Of a stretch of 64,000 nt of DNA, positions 8,431 to 18,935 are shown piece by piece (position 1 is the stretch's first letter; the number at the start of each line of letters is the position of its first letter). The notes beneath the pieces were generated by a model. That model did no database searches. It had not been told where the DNA came from and was given only the letters and a program-made list of their open reading frames with translations. The DNA is taken from positions 1-64,000 of the forward strand of contig LADN01000068.1 of NCBI GenBank assembly GCA_000961585.1, given 5' to 3'. Made by a program: the position numbers and the translations under genes. The DNA comes from Peptococcaceae bacterium BRH_c4a. Its GTDB lineage: Bacteria; Bacillota; Desulfotomaculia; Desulfotomaculales; Desulfocucumaceae.

Positions 8431-9840
8431 TCAGTACTTCTTGTCAGAAACCAGCTCCATGTTCAATTCAGGCTTGTAAGGCAGTCCCTTGGTTCCCCGT
8501 TTATCGTATTTCTGCAGCTCAAGGTCGAATTTATCGGGCAAATTAACCCCGGCCTTGATCAGCGCCTCCCTGGCCTTGATCAGGGACTGGTCGGCGTAAT
8601 ATAGTCCTTCGCCCAAAACCCTCATGGCTTCTTCCGGGTTATGGAAGCCCATGCTGTTTTCAGCGGTGACAAAGTTAACCCGGTAATATGCTTTTTCATA
8701 AAGTGCCTTTGCATCGGCCAGAAGCTTTTGGTCAATACTGGCTGTCTTATTGGCCAGCTCGATGGCCTTGGCCGCCTGGGCGTTCTGGTTGCCGGCCCGG
8801 GTGGCTATACTGTTGGTGCGGTCCTGGATAAGGGTCACCTGGTCCCGCAACCACTGCGGGCTCTGGTTGTGGCACTGCAAGCAGGCCTTCATGTCTTCTT
8901 TCAGAGGGCTCTGCGGCTGGTGAGAAGATATTTTGCTGCTTCCCACCCGCTCATAGGGCATATGGCAGTCGGCGCACGATACACCCGACTTCCAGTGGGT
9001 GCTGCCGTTGGAATACAGCTCAAATTCCGGGTGGCGGATCTGACCAAGCTTGACATCGGTAATCTTGCTCTTCCACTCCAGGTTGGCCGGGTCGGACTTG
9101 ATGACGGCTTCAATATCCTCAACAGATATTTTGCCCCACTGGGATTTCTGCCAGGGCAGGAATAGACCCACCGGCTTCATATCCTTATCCCGGGGAATTA
9201 CGTAGGTATTGTGGCACTGTGCGCAAACCAGGGTTCTTTTTTCCTGCCTGGTCAGGCTTTGGGGGTCCTTACCCGTGGCTTGAATGGCGTCATTCATGAA
9301 CCAGCGGCTGAATTTAAGATCCATGGAATCCGGTTCATGACAGTCTATGCAGGCCAGTCCCTGATTGGCGTGATTCTTGGGAATCTGGGCGTGAACCTGA
9401 TCATAGGGCTTCTGGAAATAATCCAGCCCCATTTTTTCTTTTAACTGCGGGGCATAGGGTGTTTTGCAGCTCAGGCAGACCCCGCCGGGCTTTCTGCGGG
9501 AGGGATCGATATCCAGTTGGTCAGTAAGCATGTAAAAATGGCCGCGCGGTTCGTTAAATTCCACACCGAAACCCCAGCCATCCAGTAAAACCAGCTGGTA
9601 AGGGTATTCACTCAATTTATCTTTGAGGTCCGAGCCTTTATACTTGCTCAGACCCTGGCCCCCTTCCCTGGTTTTCATGAAGCTCTCGTATTCCAAGGGA
9701 TAGACCTTGCCCCAGACGGCAGGATCAATCTCCCCCGCCGGTATGGAGGCTGTTTTTACGGGCTCAGCCTTGGGTGGGGCACAGCCTGCCAGCGAGAGAA
9801 GATAAGCAGCCACTATTATTACCCACCAGTATTTTTTCAA
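8431..9840 (-). CDS. nrfA: Cytochrome c nitrite reductase, catalytic subunit
   Basis: A pentaheme enzyme that reduces nitrite to ammonium with six electrons, outside the cytoplasmic membrane. It has 469 residues. The lipobox LAGC (Cys20) marks it as a lipoprotein, as expected without an outer membrane. Heme motifs: CLSCK at 122-126 (the Lys-ligated catalytic heme), then CIDCH 164, CAQCH 206, CADCH 289 and CLQCH 320. Active-site residues can be assigned by motif: Arg99 (EPRGH), Tyr213 and His282. A TTG start is preceded by GGGAGGT. nrfH lies 27 nt upstream in the same operon. Confidence 0.97.
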   Translation of the reverse strand: MKKYWWVIIVAAYLLSLAGCAPPKAEPVKTASIPAGEIDPAVWGKVYPLEYESFMKTREGGQGLSKYKGSDLKDKLSEYPYQLVLLDGWGFGVEFNEPRGHFYMLTDQLDIDPSRRKPGGVCLSCKTPYAPQLKEKMGLDYFQKPYDQVHAQIPKNHANQGLACIDCHEPDSMDLKFSRWFMNDAIQATGKDPQSLTRQEKRTLVCAQCHNTYVIPRDKDMKPVGLFLPWQKSQWGKISVEDIEAVIKSDPANLEWKSKITDVKLGQIRHPEFELYSNGSTHWKSGVSCADCHMPYERVGSSKISSHQPQSPLKEDMKACLQCHNQSPQWLRDQVTLIQDRTNSIATRAGNQNAQAAKAIELANKTASIDQKLLADAKALYEKAYYRVNFVTAENSMGFHNPEEAMRVLGEGLYYADQSLIKAREALIKAGVNLPDKFDLELQKYDKRGTKGLPYKPELNMELVSDKKY

Positions 9841-9867
9841 GTATAATTACCTCCCTTTTTAAGGAAA

Positions 9868-10350
9868 TCAGGTATGAGACACCGACCGGTGGCATTCCCA
9901 GCAATTCCTGTCGTCATGGTCAACCTTCTCCATTATATTACTGTGACATCGCAGACAGTTTTCACGGACTGTCTCGCTGCCGCGCTGGCTGATGCGGATG
10001 GGCTCCGGCACTTGATTGGTGTGGAAGCGATAAAAGTCCCAGATTCCGTCGACCCCTTTTCCGGCCAGTTTAACCGCCAGGTTTTGCTGCGGCACATGGC
10101 AGTCGCCGCATTTGGCCTGCATGTGATGGGCTGAATGGAACCAGCTTTCATATTCTTTTTCCATAACGTGACAACTAATGCAAAATTCCGGACGGTCGGT
10201 ATAACTTAAAAGGGCCTTTGTTCCGAATGAAAATATAAATAATAACGACAAAGCCACCCCCAACAAGTGTATAGGGCGAGGGCGCCAGCGGATAAATGCG
10301 CCTTTTTTTGCCGGAGGCGTATTCTGAAGGCCTTCTTGCAATGCCACCAC
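9868..10350 (-). CDS. nrfH: Cytochrome c nitrite reductase membrane subunit (NapC/NirT family)
   Basis: A tetraheme quinol dehydrogenase of 160 residues that passes electrons from menaquinol to NrfA. An N-terminal cytoplasmic tail, one membrane helix (about 29-49), then four heme motifs: CISCH 57, CGDCH 81, CLRCH 132 and CWECH 150. The start cluster is ambiguous: GTG, GTG and TTG codons all lie within 12 nt behind AAGGAGG. It is the first gene of the nrfHA operon and is divergent from resB, whose product helps attach the hemes. Confidence 0.95.
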   Translation of the reverse strand: MVALQEGLQNTPPAKKGAFIRWRPRPIHLLGVALSLLFIFSFGTKALLSYTDRPEFCISCHVMEKEYESWFHSAHHMQAKCGDCHVPQQNLAVKLAGKGVDGIWDFYRFHTNQVPEPIRISQRGSETVRENCLRCHSNIMEKVDHDDRNCWECHRSVSHT

Positions 10351-10660
10351 CTCCTTCCCCGAATTTCCGGCTGCATAAAAAGCAGAATGGTATTTATTAT
10401 CAGTTTATCAAACATATCTAACAGTGAAATAAATATAAAATAACAAAACCATAAAAGAAATGTAATAATTTATTTATAATCTGTTTGGTTTTTATTTACT
10501 ATAATTGATTATGCTATTAAAATATGGTTTATGTTTAACCCGTAAAACCTCCGGAGCTCTATAGTTCTTAATTAGGAGGATTATATCGAAAAAAAACTTG
10601 AATTAGAAAGCAAATATTTCAAAGGAGGAGTCGCCTTCCCCCGCTGCAGGCGCAATAAAA
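10351..10660. other. AT-rich divergent control region between nrfH and resB
   Basis: This 310-nt gap between divergent operons is strongly AT-rich (10400-10540) and must hold promoters for both. I see no FNR-type TTGAT-N4-ATCAA site and no confident -10/-35 pair. Two AGGAGG sites (about 10575 and 10624) precede no usable start codon in a long frame; the second lies about 30 nt before the resB ATG. Confidence 0.5.
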
Positions 10661-11989
10661 ATGTCCACAAGCAATAATATTTCAGCTCAAAAGCTTTGGA
10701 AATGGCTTATCTCCATGCGGCTAAACCTTTTTCTGTTGATCATAATAGCCGGGGTTTCGGTGTTCGGGAGCATTATCCCCCAGGGGGAGGACCCGGCCTT
10801 TTACCGGCAGTCATACGGCCCGCTGAGAGCCGCTGTGATTAACTATCTCCAAATGTCTGATATCTTTCATTCATGGTGGTTCTTAGTTCTTTGTTTCTTT
10901 CTGACCGCCAGCATTCTGGCCTGCAGCGCCAACCGCCTTTTGCCCCTCTGGCGTCTTACCATGTCCTTCCGGCAGCAATACGGGGAAGATTTTTATACCG
11001 GCTCCTCAATAAGGGATCAATCCTATTCCCCAAAGAGTGCCGGGGAAGCGGCAAATATTTTGATGGCCGGTCTGCGAAAGAGGCATTACCGTGTTTTCAG
11101 GGAAAACCGTCAGGAGGGTTTCTACCTTTATGCCGACCGGGGGCGGTTTGGCTCCTTTGGGTCCATGTTGGTTCACTTAAGCCTGGTATTAATTGTAACC
11201 GGGGCCCTTTACGGTCGCATGGAAGGATTTAAAGGCTACGTCAGCATCCCCGAAGGCGGCCTCTCCGAGATTCAAAAAGCCGGGTTTTCGTTACAACTGG
11301 ATAGCTTCCGGATAGACTATTATGGTGATTACACTCCCAAGCAGTATTATAGCGACTTAAAGGTTATAGACCAGGGCCGGGAGGTGATCAAAAAGGTAAT
11401 ATCGGTAAACGATCCTTTGACATATAAGGGGGTAACATTCTACCAAACCAGTTTCGGTTGGGTGATAGACGGTGTGGTAATAAGCGGCGGGAAGGAGACA
11501 AAAATTGACTTGATGGAACGGGAGGCTGTTTCCCTGGGAGGGGGCCTCAGTATCAAAATTATGTTTTTCCCCGACTTTTATATTAACGAATCGGGGCATC
11601 CCGGCACAAAAAGTCCCCTGCCCAATAACCCCCGGGTTTTTTATGTGGTATACCAGGGGTCCAGGGCCATGACTTATAATTTAGCAAGTCTTGCTGAACC
11701 TGTACAGATTGGTGACGCCATGACTCTCACCTTTTCCGGTTACCGCCGGTATACCGGTTTGCAGTTTGCCAGTGACCCCGGCATTCCTGCCGTATATTTG
11801 GGATCGGCCCTGATGATTTTAGGGCTCTTCTTAAACTTTTATGTTATACCCCGCCGTATCTGGTTCATGGTGAACAATGAAACATCCGGCTGCCGGATAC
11901 TGGCGGCCGGGTCCTCTCCCCGTTTCCAGGCGCGGCTGGAGGAGGAGATCGGTGTTCTTGCGGCGGAGGCGGCCAAGCCGCCTGCATAA
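10661..11989 (+). CDS. resB: System II cytochrome c biogenesis protein ResB/Ccs1
   Basis: A membrane protein of 442 residues that works with CcsA/ResC to carry heme across the membrane and attach it to CxxCH motifs. Membrane segments lie near 20-40, 70-90, 165-187 and 370-393, with a large extracytoplasmic domain between the third and fourth, as usual for ResB. The N-terminal WLISMRLNLFLLI and FGSIIPQ segments are typical. Its partner gene follows on the same strand but is separated by a 470-nt repeat element. The last residues (after about 435) and the stop codon lie at the element's 5' edge, so the natural C-terminus may have been altered. The ribosome site is weak (GCAGGCG). Confidence 0.93.
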   Translation: MSTSNNISAQKLWKWLISMRLNLFLLIIIAGVSVFGSIIPQGEDPAFYRQSYGPLRAAVINYLQMSDIFHSWWFLVLCFFLTASILACSANRLLPLWRLTMSFRQQYGEDFYTGSSIRDQSYSPKSAGEAANILMAGLRKRHYRVFRENRQEGFYLYADRGRFGSFGSMLVHLSLVLIVTGALYGRMEGFKGYVSIPEGGLSEIQKAGFSLQLDSFRIDYYGDYTPKQYYSDLKVIDQGREVIKKVISVNDPLTYKGVTFYQTSFGWVIDGVVISGGKETKIDLMEREAVSLGGGLSIKIMFFPDFYINESGHPGTKSPLPNNPRVFYVVYQGSRAMTYNLASLAEPVQIGDAMTLTFSGYRRYTGLQFASDPGIPAVYLGSALMILGLFLNFYVIPRRIWFMVNNETSGCRILAAGSSPRFQARLEEEIGVLAAEAAKPPA

Positions 11990-12455
11990 AATAACCGCCT
12001 TGTGGGCGGTGCCGTCTTGCAGACGGCGGAATCCAGGAGCCAGAAGCCAGAATCCAGAATCCAGAATCCAGAATCCAGAATAAGCAAGCGTGACCCTCAA
12101 GCGACATGCAGAGAGGGGGAGGGGTTTTAGTCCAGGCGGATGTTCCGGAGGCTGTTATCTGGCTCTTGGCGACAGAGCCGTACGGACTGCCGAACCGGCT
12201 GCAGGACGCAGCCGGTAGCCGGAATCGACGCATGGACGCGGCGTTGGAGGCGGTCGGCAGTCCGTTAGGCGACGAGCTTAGAGCCAGTTCAGCCGGAGGA
12301 TAAGTAGATCGGACTCAAACCCCTCCACCGGCCACAGAGTGACCCAGGAGCGACCCCGGAAAAACTCTGGGCTTGCATAAAAATGCTTTGGTGCTTCAGT
12401 GCTTCAGCGCTTTAATGTTTTAATGTGGCATATACTTTCCTAAACGATAAAAAAT
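11986..12455 (+). repeat. Dispersed structured intergenic element, copy 2
   Basis: Fills the gap between resB and ccsB. It begins with ATAAAATAACCGCC and ends with CATATACTTTCC plus an A-run. It has hairpin CCGCC-TTGTG-GGCGG, hairpin CCGTC-TTGCA-GACGG, about seven 7-nt CCAGAAT-type units (12029-12079), then a long stem with base GGAGGGGTTTTAGTCC against GGACTCAAACCCCTCC. The internal loop again has GGCGAC..GAG on both sides, capped by GGACTGCCGA/TCGGCAGTCC. Compared with copy 1 the stem bases differ but pairing is kept, including an A-T to G-C change. Being inside an operon, it is probably transcribed. Confidence 0.85.
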
Positions 12456-12484
12456 ATTCTTTTACAGAAAGTGAGGTGTAAAAA

Positions 12485-13315
12485 ATGATCAGCCACTGGG
12501 AAAACAACCTCTTTATCATGGCTGTGATTGTCTACCTGGCGGCCATGACACTTTATTTTATCTCGGTCGCTCTGCGCCGAGAAAAAGCCGGCAGGCTGGC
12601 CTTTTTTGTAACACTGGGGGCCTTTGCCCTGCACACTGCGGCCATGGCCGTCCGGACCGTAGCCGCCGGGCGTTTGCCATTCAGCAATATGTACGAGTTT
12701 ACTTCACTTTTTGCCTGGGGAATAGCTCTAATCTTTTTATATGTGGAAAGGCGTTTTGCCATAAGGGTCTTGGGCGCCATAATCACACCGCTGATTTTCG
12801 GACTGATCGGCTACGCCTCGGTACTGCCCGGTGACATAAAGCCGCTGATGCCGGCCTTGCAAAGCTACTGGCTGCAAATACACGTTATTACCGCAATACT
12901 GGCCTATGGGGCCTTTGGCATCTCCTTCGGCCTGGGAGTCCTATACCTCGTGCGGGAAAAAATGGAGACCGCCGGTAAGGCTGGGGGCGGACTTTACAGC
13001 CTGCTGCCCGGCCTGAAGGTGCTGGATGAACTGAACTACGGGTCCATAACCTTTGCCTTCCCTTTTATGACCCTGGTTTTAATCACCGGAGCCATTTGGG
13101 CCGAACGGGCCTGGGGCACCTACTGGAGCTGGGACCCCAAGGAAACCTGGGCTCTTATTACCTGGATCATTTATGCCGTCTATCTCCATGCCAGATTTAC
13201 CTATGGCTGGAAGGGCCACCGGGCTGCCTGGCTGTCGGTCATCGGTTTTCTGGCCGTTCTCTTCACTTATTTCGGGGTTAATCTCTTACTGTCGGGTCTG
13301 CACAGTTACGTTTGA
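12485..13315 (+). CDS. ccsB: System II cytochrome c biogenesis protein CcsA/ResC
   Basis: A polytopic heme-handling protein of 276 residues with about eight membrane segments. The heme-binding tryptophan-rich WWD motif is WGTYWSWDPKETW near 209-221, and conserved histidines flank it (for example LQIHV near 137 and LHARF near 237). With ResB it forms the cytochrome c synthetase needed by NrfA, NrfH and probably the heme-motif kinase. GTGAGGTG lies just upstream of the ATG. It should be cotranscribed with resB through the intervening repeat unless it has its own promoter. Literature names vary (ccsA, ccsB or resC). Confidence 0.93.
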   Translation: MISHWENNLFIMAVIVYLAAMTLYFISVALRREKAGRLAFFVTLGAFALHTAAMAVRTVAAGRLPFSNMYEFTSLFAWGIALIFLYVERRFAIRVLGAIITPLIFGLIGYASVLPGDIKPLMPALQSYWLQIHVITAILAYGAFGISFGLGVLYLVREKMETAGKAGGGLYSLLPGLKVLDELNYGSITFAFPFMTLVLITGAIWAERAWGTYWSWDPKETWALITWIIYAVYLHARFTYGWKGHRAAWLSVIGFLAVLFTYFGVNLLLSGLHSYV

Positions 13316-13317
13316 CA

Positions 13318-13373
13318 ATGGTAATTGGTATTAGGTAATTACTGGTGTCTTATAACCTATAACCTATAACCTC
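13318..13373. repeat. Two tandem 7-nt arrays between convergent genes
   Basis: GGTAATT-type units (three) are followed by three exact ATAACCT units. They fill the 58-nt gap between ccsB and the convergent aacS gene. No ordinary terminator is visible here. Confidence 0.75.
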
Positions 13374-15318
<1,945 letters not shown>

Positions 15319-15326
<8 letters not shown>

Positions 15327-16191
15327 ATGGCACCCCTCCTGAATTATTTTTACGCACCGGAAGGCAGGCCATACCCACCAGCCCGGGCCCGGTATGGGTC
15401 CCCACCACCGGCCCCAGCCTTCCGGTCAATAATTCTGTACACTGAAAATTCTCCACCAATCCCTTTGTTACCTCATCCATCCCTTCCGGAAAATTGCCGT
15501 GGGTAACCCAGCACTGAATTCTGCTACCCTGGCCGAACTTCTCCTTTAAAATGGAGGTAAGGCGGGCCAGTGCCCTGGATCTGCCCCTTACCTTTTCATA
15601 GGGATGGATCTGTCCATCGAGACTTAGAATGGGCTTTACATTGAGAAGGGTTCCCAGAAAAGCCTGGGCTTTACCTATACGGCCTCCCCGCTGCAGATAG
15701 TCCAGGGAGTCCACCATAAAATAAACCTCTATATCCCTCTTCATTTCCTCAATCATGGCCATTATCCCGGATTTGGGCAAACCCGCCTGCACAGCCCTGG
15801 CGATGTTTAATACCATCAGTCCCAGTCCCGCGCTGGTCACCCCCGAGTCCACCACTTCCAGGTCCGGATAATTCAACATGGTTTTGGCAAGGTTGGCCGA
15901 CTGCACCGTTCCGCTCAATTGTCCGGAAATATGAATGGATATTATTTCATCTCCGGCATCGGCCAGGGGCCTGTAGCTATCCACAAATTCAGCCGGTGAC
16001 GGCTGGGATGTGCTGGAGATTTCCCCGGCAACCTGCCGCTGGAAAAAAATGTCCGGCTTAATCTCAACCCCGTCCAGAAATACCTCCTGCCCGAAAAAAA
16101 CTTTCAGGGGCACCACCGTTATATTATACTTTTTGGTTATATCCTCAGGCAGCTCTGCCGTGCTGTCAGTAACAATACTTATCTTACCCAT
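15319..16191 (-). CDS. DegV family fatty-acid-binding protein (FakB-like)
   Basis: A cytosolic protein of 290 residues with the DegV fold, which buries a free fatty acid and presents it to the FakA kinase. Typical features: VTDSTAELP at the N-terminus, the STSQPSP loop near 60, ISGQLSGT near 90, a LQRGGRIG segment near 165, and a Thr-Gly-Pro-Gly segment near the C-terminus. ATG at 16191 is 8 nt after a GGGGGG run; a GTG three codons earlier is less likely. It lies 17 nt behind the fakA-like gene and overlaps aacS, so the three form one operon. Confidence 0.9.
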
Positions 16192-16208
16192 AGCGCACAC
16201 CCCCCCGT

Positions 16209-17825
16209 TTATTCCGCAGATACTATCAGCTGGTAATGCGGCTGCCCCCCGAAATGTGTTTCAATCTCCAGGCCGCCGTATTCCTTCCCCAGGCTTTGCG
16301 ACACTGACCGGACCTCGTCCCAGGACATGTCGGCGCCATAATACAGTGTCAGTATCTCGGTATGGCTGTCCACAATGCCGTCCACCAGCGACTTCACCAC
16401 CGGGTATAGATCCGGGCCGGACTCCAGGATACGGCCTTCCGACAAAGCAATATACTCTCCGTAATTTATATGGCGGCCTTCTGACGTTGTATTCCTGACG
16501 GCTCTGGTTATTTCCCCGGACCTGATTCCCCCGGCCGCCCGGATCATCCTGCCGGACACCTCCTCCAGCTCCCCGTAAGGGTTATGGACCAGCATGGCGG
16601 CAAGCCCCTGAGGAATATTGGTGGTTTTTATCACCCGGATCTCCTTCTGTGACAAGGAGGCTGCCTGTTCCGCGGCCATTATTATGTTACCGTTATTGGG
16701 AAGCAGCAGTACCTTTTCCGCCCTGGACCGGTTAACAGCTTCCAGTATGGACTCGGTGCTGGGATTCATGGTCTGCCCCCCGGGAATAACGGCATCGGCC
16801 CCCAGGCTTTCCATTATGCTGATTATACCGCTGCCTGCCCCTACACTGACAAGGCCCAGGTTTTTTTCAGGACCTGGGGCCTGGCGAAATTCCTTTTGCT
16901 GTTCCTCCATGTTATTGATCTGAACACTGTGCAGTTCTCCGTATTTAAGGCAGCACTCCAGCACCAGCCCAGGATGATTGGAATGTATGTGCACCTTGGC
17001 GGTCAGGTCGTTGCCCACCACCATCAGGCAGTCACCATAGGGAGAAAGCTCGGACCGAATCCGGTTCAGGGGCAACCCCCCGCCCCTGACTATCATTTCA
17101 GTGCAGTAGGTGTATTCAATAGACTGGGAAACATCCCTGGCCCTGGCTATGAAATCCTTTTGCTGGCTGGCGGCTATATCGAACAGCTCCAATTGCTGCC
17201 TGGCTGCAGCCGTCTTCAGGGCGTGCAGAATTCCCTCCAGTATAACCACCAAACCCATACCGCCGGCGTCCACAACCCCGGCCTCTTTGAGCACGGGCAG
17301 CATTTCCGGTGTCTCGGCCAGCGCCTGCTGAGCCTGCCTGTATGCGTGCAGCATGGCCTTGAGCATATCGTAACGCCTGTCCAGACTCTCTGAAAAGCTG
17401 ACTGAAAGCCTTTTGCACACCGTAAGCATGGTGCCCTCGACGGGATTCATCACTGACCTGTAGGCGGCTTTTGTCCCCCCGGCGAAGGCCCGGGCAACAT
17501 CGGCCGTACATGCCCTCCCCTTGCCTTCGAACGCACCGGCAAAGCCCTGCAGTATCTGCGAAAGTATTACCCCGGAATTTCCCCTGGCCCCCAGAAGGCA
17601 TCCCTGAGCCATGGCGGCCGCTATTTCCCCCACCGGAGCCCCCTGCCTTTCCCTGGCCTCCCTGACCCCTGCCAGGAAGGTATGGTACATATTTGTCCCG
17701 GTGTCCCCGTCGGGTACAGGGAAAACATTTAGGGCATCTATTTCTGAACGGCGTTTTGCCAGTAAATTGGCGCTACCCACCATCATCATGAGGAATTCGG
17801 TTCCGTTGAATGACTCAAACCGCAT
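16209..17825 (-). CDS. Fatty acid kinase-like protein (FakA/YloV, DhaL-DegV type)
   Basis: A protein of 538 residues of the YloV/FakA type. FakA phosphorylates FakB-bound fatty acids to acyl-phosphate for lipid synthesis. The N-terminal DhaL kinase domain has metal-binding PDGDTGTN (38-45), GARGNSG near 99 and a second glycine-rich DAGGMG near 190; the rest is the central and C-terminal DegV-like part. GGGGGA lies upstream of the ATG. In many Firmicutes this gene sits with asp23, rpmB and recG; here it heads an operon with fakB and acetoacetyl-CoA synthetase, so the usual neighbours are absent. Confidence 0.9.
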   Translation of the reverse strand: MRFESFNGTEFLMMMVGSANLLAKRRSEIDALNVFPVPDGDTGTNMYHTFLAGVREARERQGAPVGEIAAAMAQGCLLGARGNSGVILSQILQGFAGAFEGKGRACTADVARAFAGGTKAAYRSVMNPVEGTMLTVCKRLSVSFSESLDRRYDMLKAMLHAYRQAQQALAETPEMLPVLKEAGVVDAGGMGLVVILEGILHALKTAAARQQLELFDIAASQQKDFIARARDVSQSIEYTYCTEMIVRGGGLPLNRIRSELSPYGDCLMVVGNDLTAKVHIHSNHPGLVLECCLKYGELHSVQINNMEEQQKEFRQAPGPEKNLGLVSVGAGSGIISIMESLGADAVIPGGQTMNPSTESILEAVNRSRAEKVLLLPNNGNIIMAAEQAASLSQKEIRVIKTTNIPQGLAAMLVHNPYGELEEVSGRMIRAAGGIRSGEITRAVRNTTSEGRHINYGEYIALSEGRILESGPDLYPVVKSLVDGIVDSHTEILTLYYGADMSWDEVRSVSQSLGKEYGGLEIETHFGGQPHYQLIVSAE

Positions 17826-17982
17826 TGCTGAAATCCCCCAAAAAAAATGTTCTTAAGCAGGGATTATTCGCCGTTTTTTATGCAAAACCTCTTTCACATG
17901 AAGTGCCGTTTAAGGAAAGGGGACACACCTCTCCAGTGTGACTGCCTCTGGGGGTCAGAGGAATGTCCCCGATGCTTAGACG
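17826..17982. other. Upstream region of fakA with a long hairpin
   Basis: GGGGACA (17919-17925) pairs with TGTCCCC (17964-17970), and inside it CCTCT pairs with AGAGG. It borders the 5' end of repeat copy 3. It has no T-run, and I could not assign a promoter. A gene of about 650 nt could fit in the whole gap to 18475, but no convincing frame is present. Confidence 0.5.
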
Positions 17983-18397
17983 ATAAAATAACCGCCTTAT
18001 CGGCGGTGCCGTCTTGCAGACGGCGGAATCCAGAAGCCAGAAGTCAGAAGTCAGAAAAAGCAAGCGTGACCCTCAAGCGACATGCAGTGAGGGGGAGGGG
18101 TTTTAGTCCAGGCGGATGCTGGAATAGTCGTCAGTCGTAGGACTTCAGACGTCGGAATAGTTTCATTTTACCTCTGGTCAAAAGACTTTAAGACCTACGA
18201 CTGAAGACTGACGACCGACGACTGATACAGCCAGTTCAGCCGGAGGATAAGTAGATCGGACTCAAACCCCTCCACCGGCCACAGAGTGACCCAGGAGCGA
18301 CCCCAGAAAAACTCTGGGCTACATAAAAATGCTTTGGCGATTTAGCACTTTAATACTTTAATATGTCATATACTTTCCTTAACGATAAAAAAACAAA
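17983..18397 (+). repeat. Dispersed structured intergenic element, copy 3 (variant core)
   Basis: Starts ATAAAATAACCGCC and ends CATATACTTTCC plus an A-run. The paired hairpins (CCGCC-TTATC-GGCGG and CCGTC-TTGCA-GACGG), 7-nt CCAGAAG units and the outer stem GGAGGGGTTTTAGTCC/GGACTCAAACCCCTCC match copy 2. The upper stem is replaced by inverted 7-nt arrays (GTCGTCAGTCGTAGG against CCTACGACTGAAGAC; 18126-18227). The hairpin CCCAGA-AAAAC-TCTGGG near 18302-18318 is perfect here. Confidence 0.85.
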
Positions 18398-18435
18398 CCT
18401 CTTAACCAGGTCATATGAATGGCCCGGTTAAGGGG
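18391..18435 (-). terminator. Terminator of the coat-protein genes
   Basis: CCTCTTAACC (18398-18407) pairs with GGTTAAGGGG (18426-18435) with one mismatch, and on the minus strand it runs into GTTTGTTTTTTT. The T-tract is also the end of repeat copy 3. It lies about 40 nt past the stop of the gene at 18476. Confidence 0.75.
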
Positions 18436-18475
18436 ATGTTTTCATTCAAAGTAAAACTTTTTACCCATCCCGGCT

Positions 18476-18910
18476 CTACTGCTGTCCGGGTTGGATTAGG
18501 GGCATGCTCTGCCCCATTGTATAGGGGTTTAAACTCTGTTGTCCCATCCAGGAGGGACCGGTACCCATTCCCCCGCCCAAGGCAGCAGATCCCATTGCGC
18601 CCATAACTCCGCCGGCCGCCGGCCCCATGTTCATGGTGGCGCCCATGGCCTGATTGGCCGCCATTCCCTGCATACCGGCCTGCCGCCAGGCCGGTATGCC
18701 TCCGGACGCCGGTTCCACCTGATAATAGCCCCGGTTTTTCATAAGGTCAAACACTACCCTGTGGGAAGCCAGCTCATCGCTGTGTATCTGCGTCAGCACA
18801 TTGCGGACCCTGTCGCTGGCCGATTCCAGCACGGCATGATGATAACCGGTGGAAATAAACTTGGTGTCCAACAGGAGGTCCATCAAAATATCCCGGTCAC
18901 TGAAATTCAT
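18476..18910 (-). CDS. Coat F domain spore coat-like protein with Met/Gly/Ala-rich tail
   Basis: A protein of 144 residues. The first 65 are a short helical CotF-type domain (DRDILMDLLLDTK, then a DELASHRVVFDLM helix), related to spore coat proteins and a ferritin-like fold. The remaining 80 residues are a low-complexity tail rich in Gly, Met, Ala and Gln, with MNMGPAAGG and MGQQ stretches. The ATG at 18910 follows GAGGGGGAT; a TTG two codons earlier is less likely. It lies 26 nt after a small coat-like partner gene. A role in the spore or forespore is inferred from the family. Confidence 0.8.
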   Translation of the reverse strand: MNFSDRDILMDLLLDTKFISTGYHHAVLESASDRVRNVLTQIHSDELASHRVVFDLMKNRGYYQVEPASGGIPAWRQAGMQGMAANQAMGATMNMGPAAGGVMGAMGSAALGGGMGTGPSWMGQQSLNPYTMGQSMPLIQPGQQ

Positions 18911-18935
18911 TTGCAAATATCCCCCTCATAGTTAT

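Noticed and set aside
10400-10540. FNR/CRP-type operator in the nrfH-resB gap
   Set aside because: Only partial half-sites such as TTGAT occur; no properly spaced palindrome could be supported.
10570-10665. Short leader peptide upstream of resB behind AGGAGG
   Set aside because: The open frame after AGGAGG has no ATG, GTG or TTG at a usable distance.
12106-12303. Frame across the stem of element copy 2
   Set aside because: It lies wholly in the inverted-repeat stem, and base changes between copies preserve pairing, not codons.
12100-12320. Possible group II intron domain (GAGCCGTACGG-like stretch)
   Set aside because: No reverse transcriptase frame, no intron 5' GUGYG end, and no domain V-like 34-nt hairpin could be made out.
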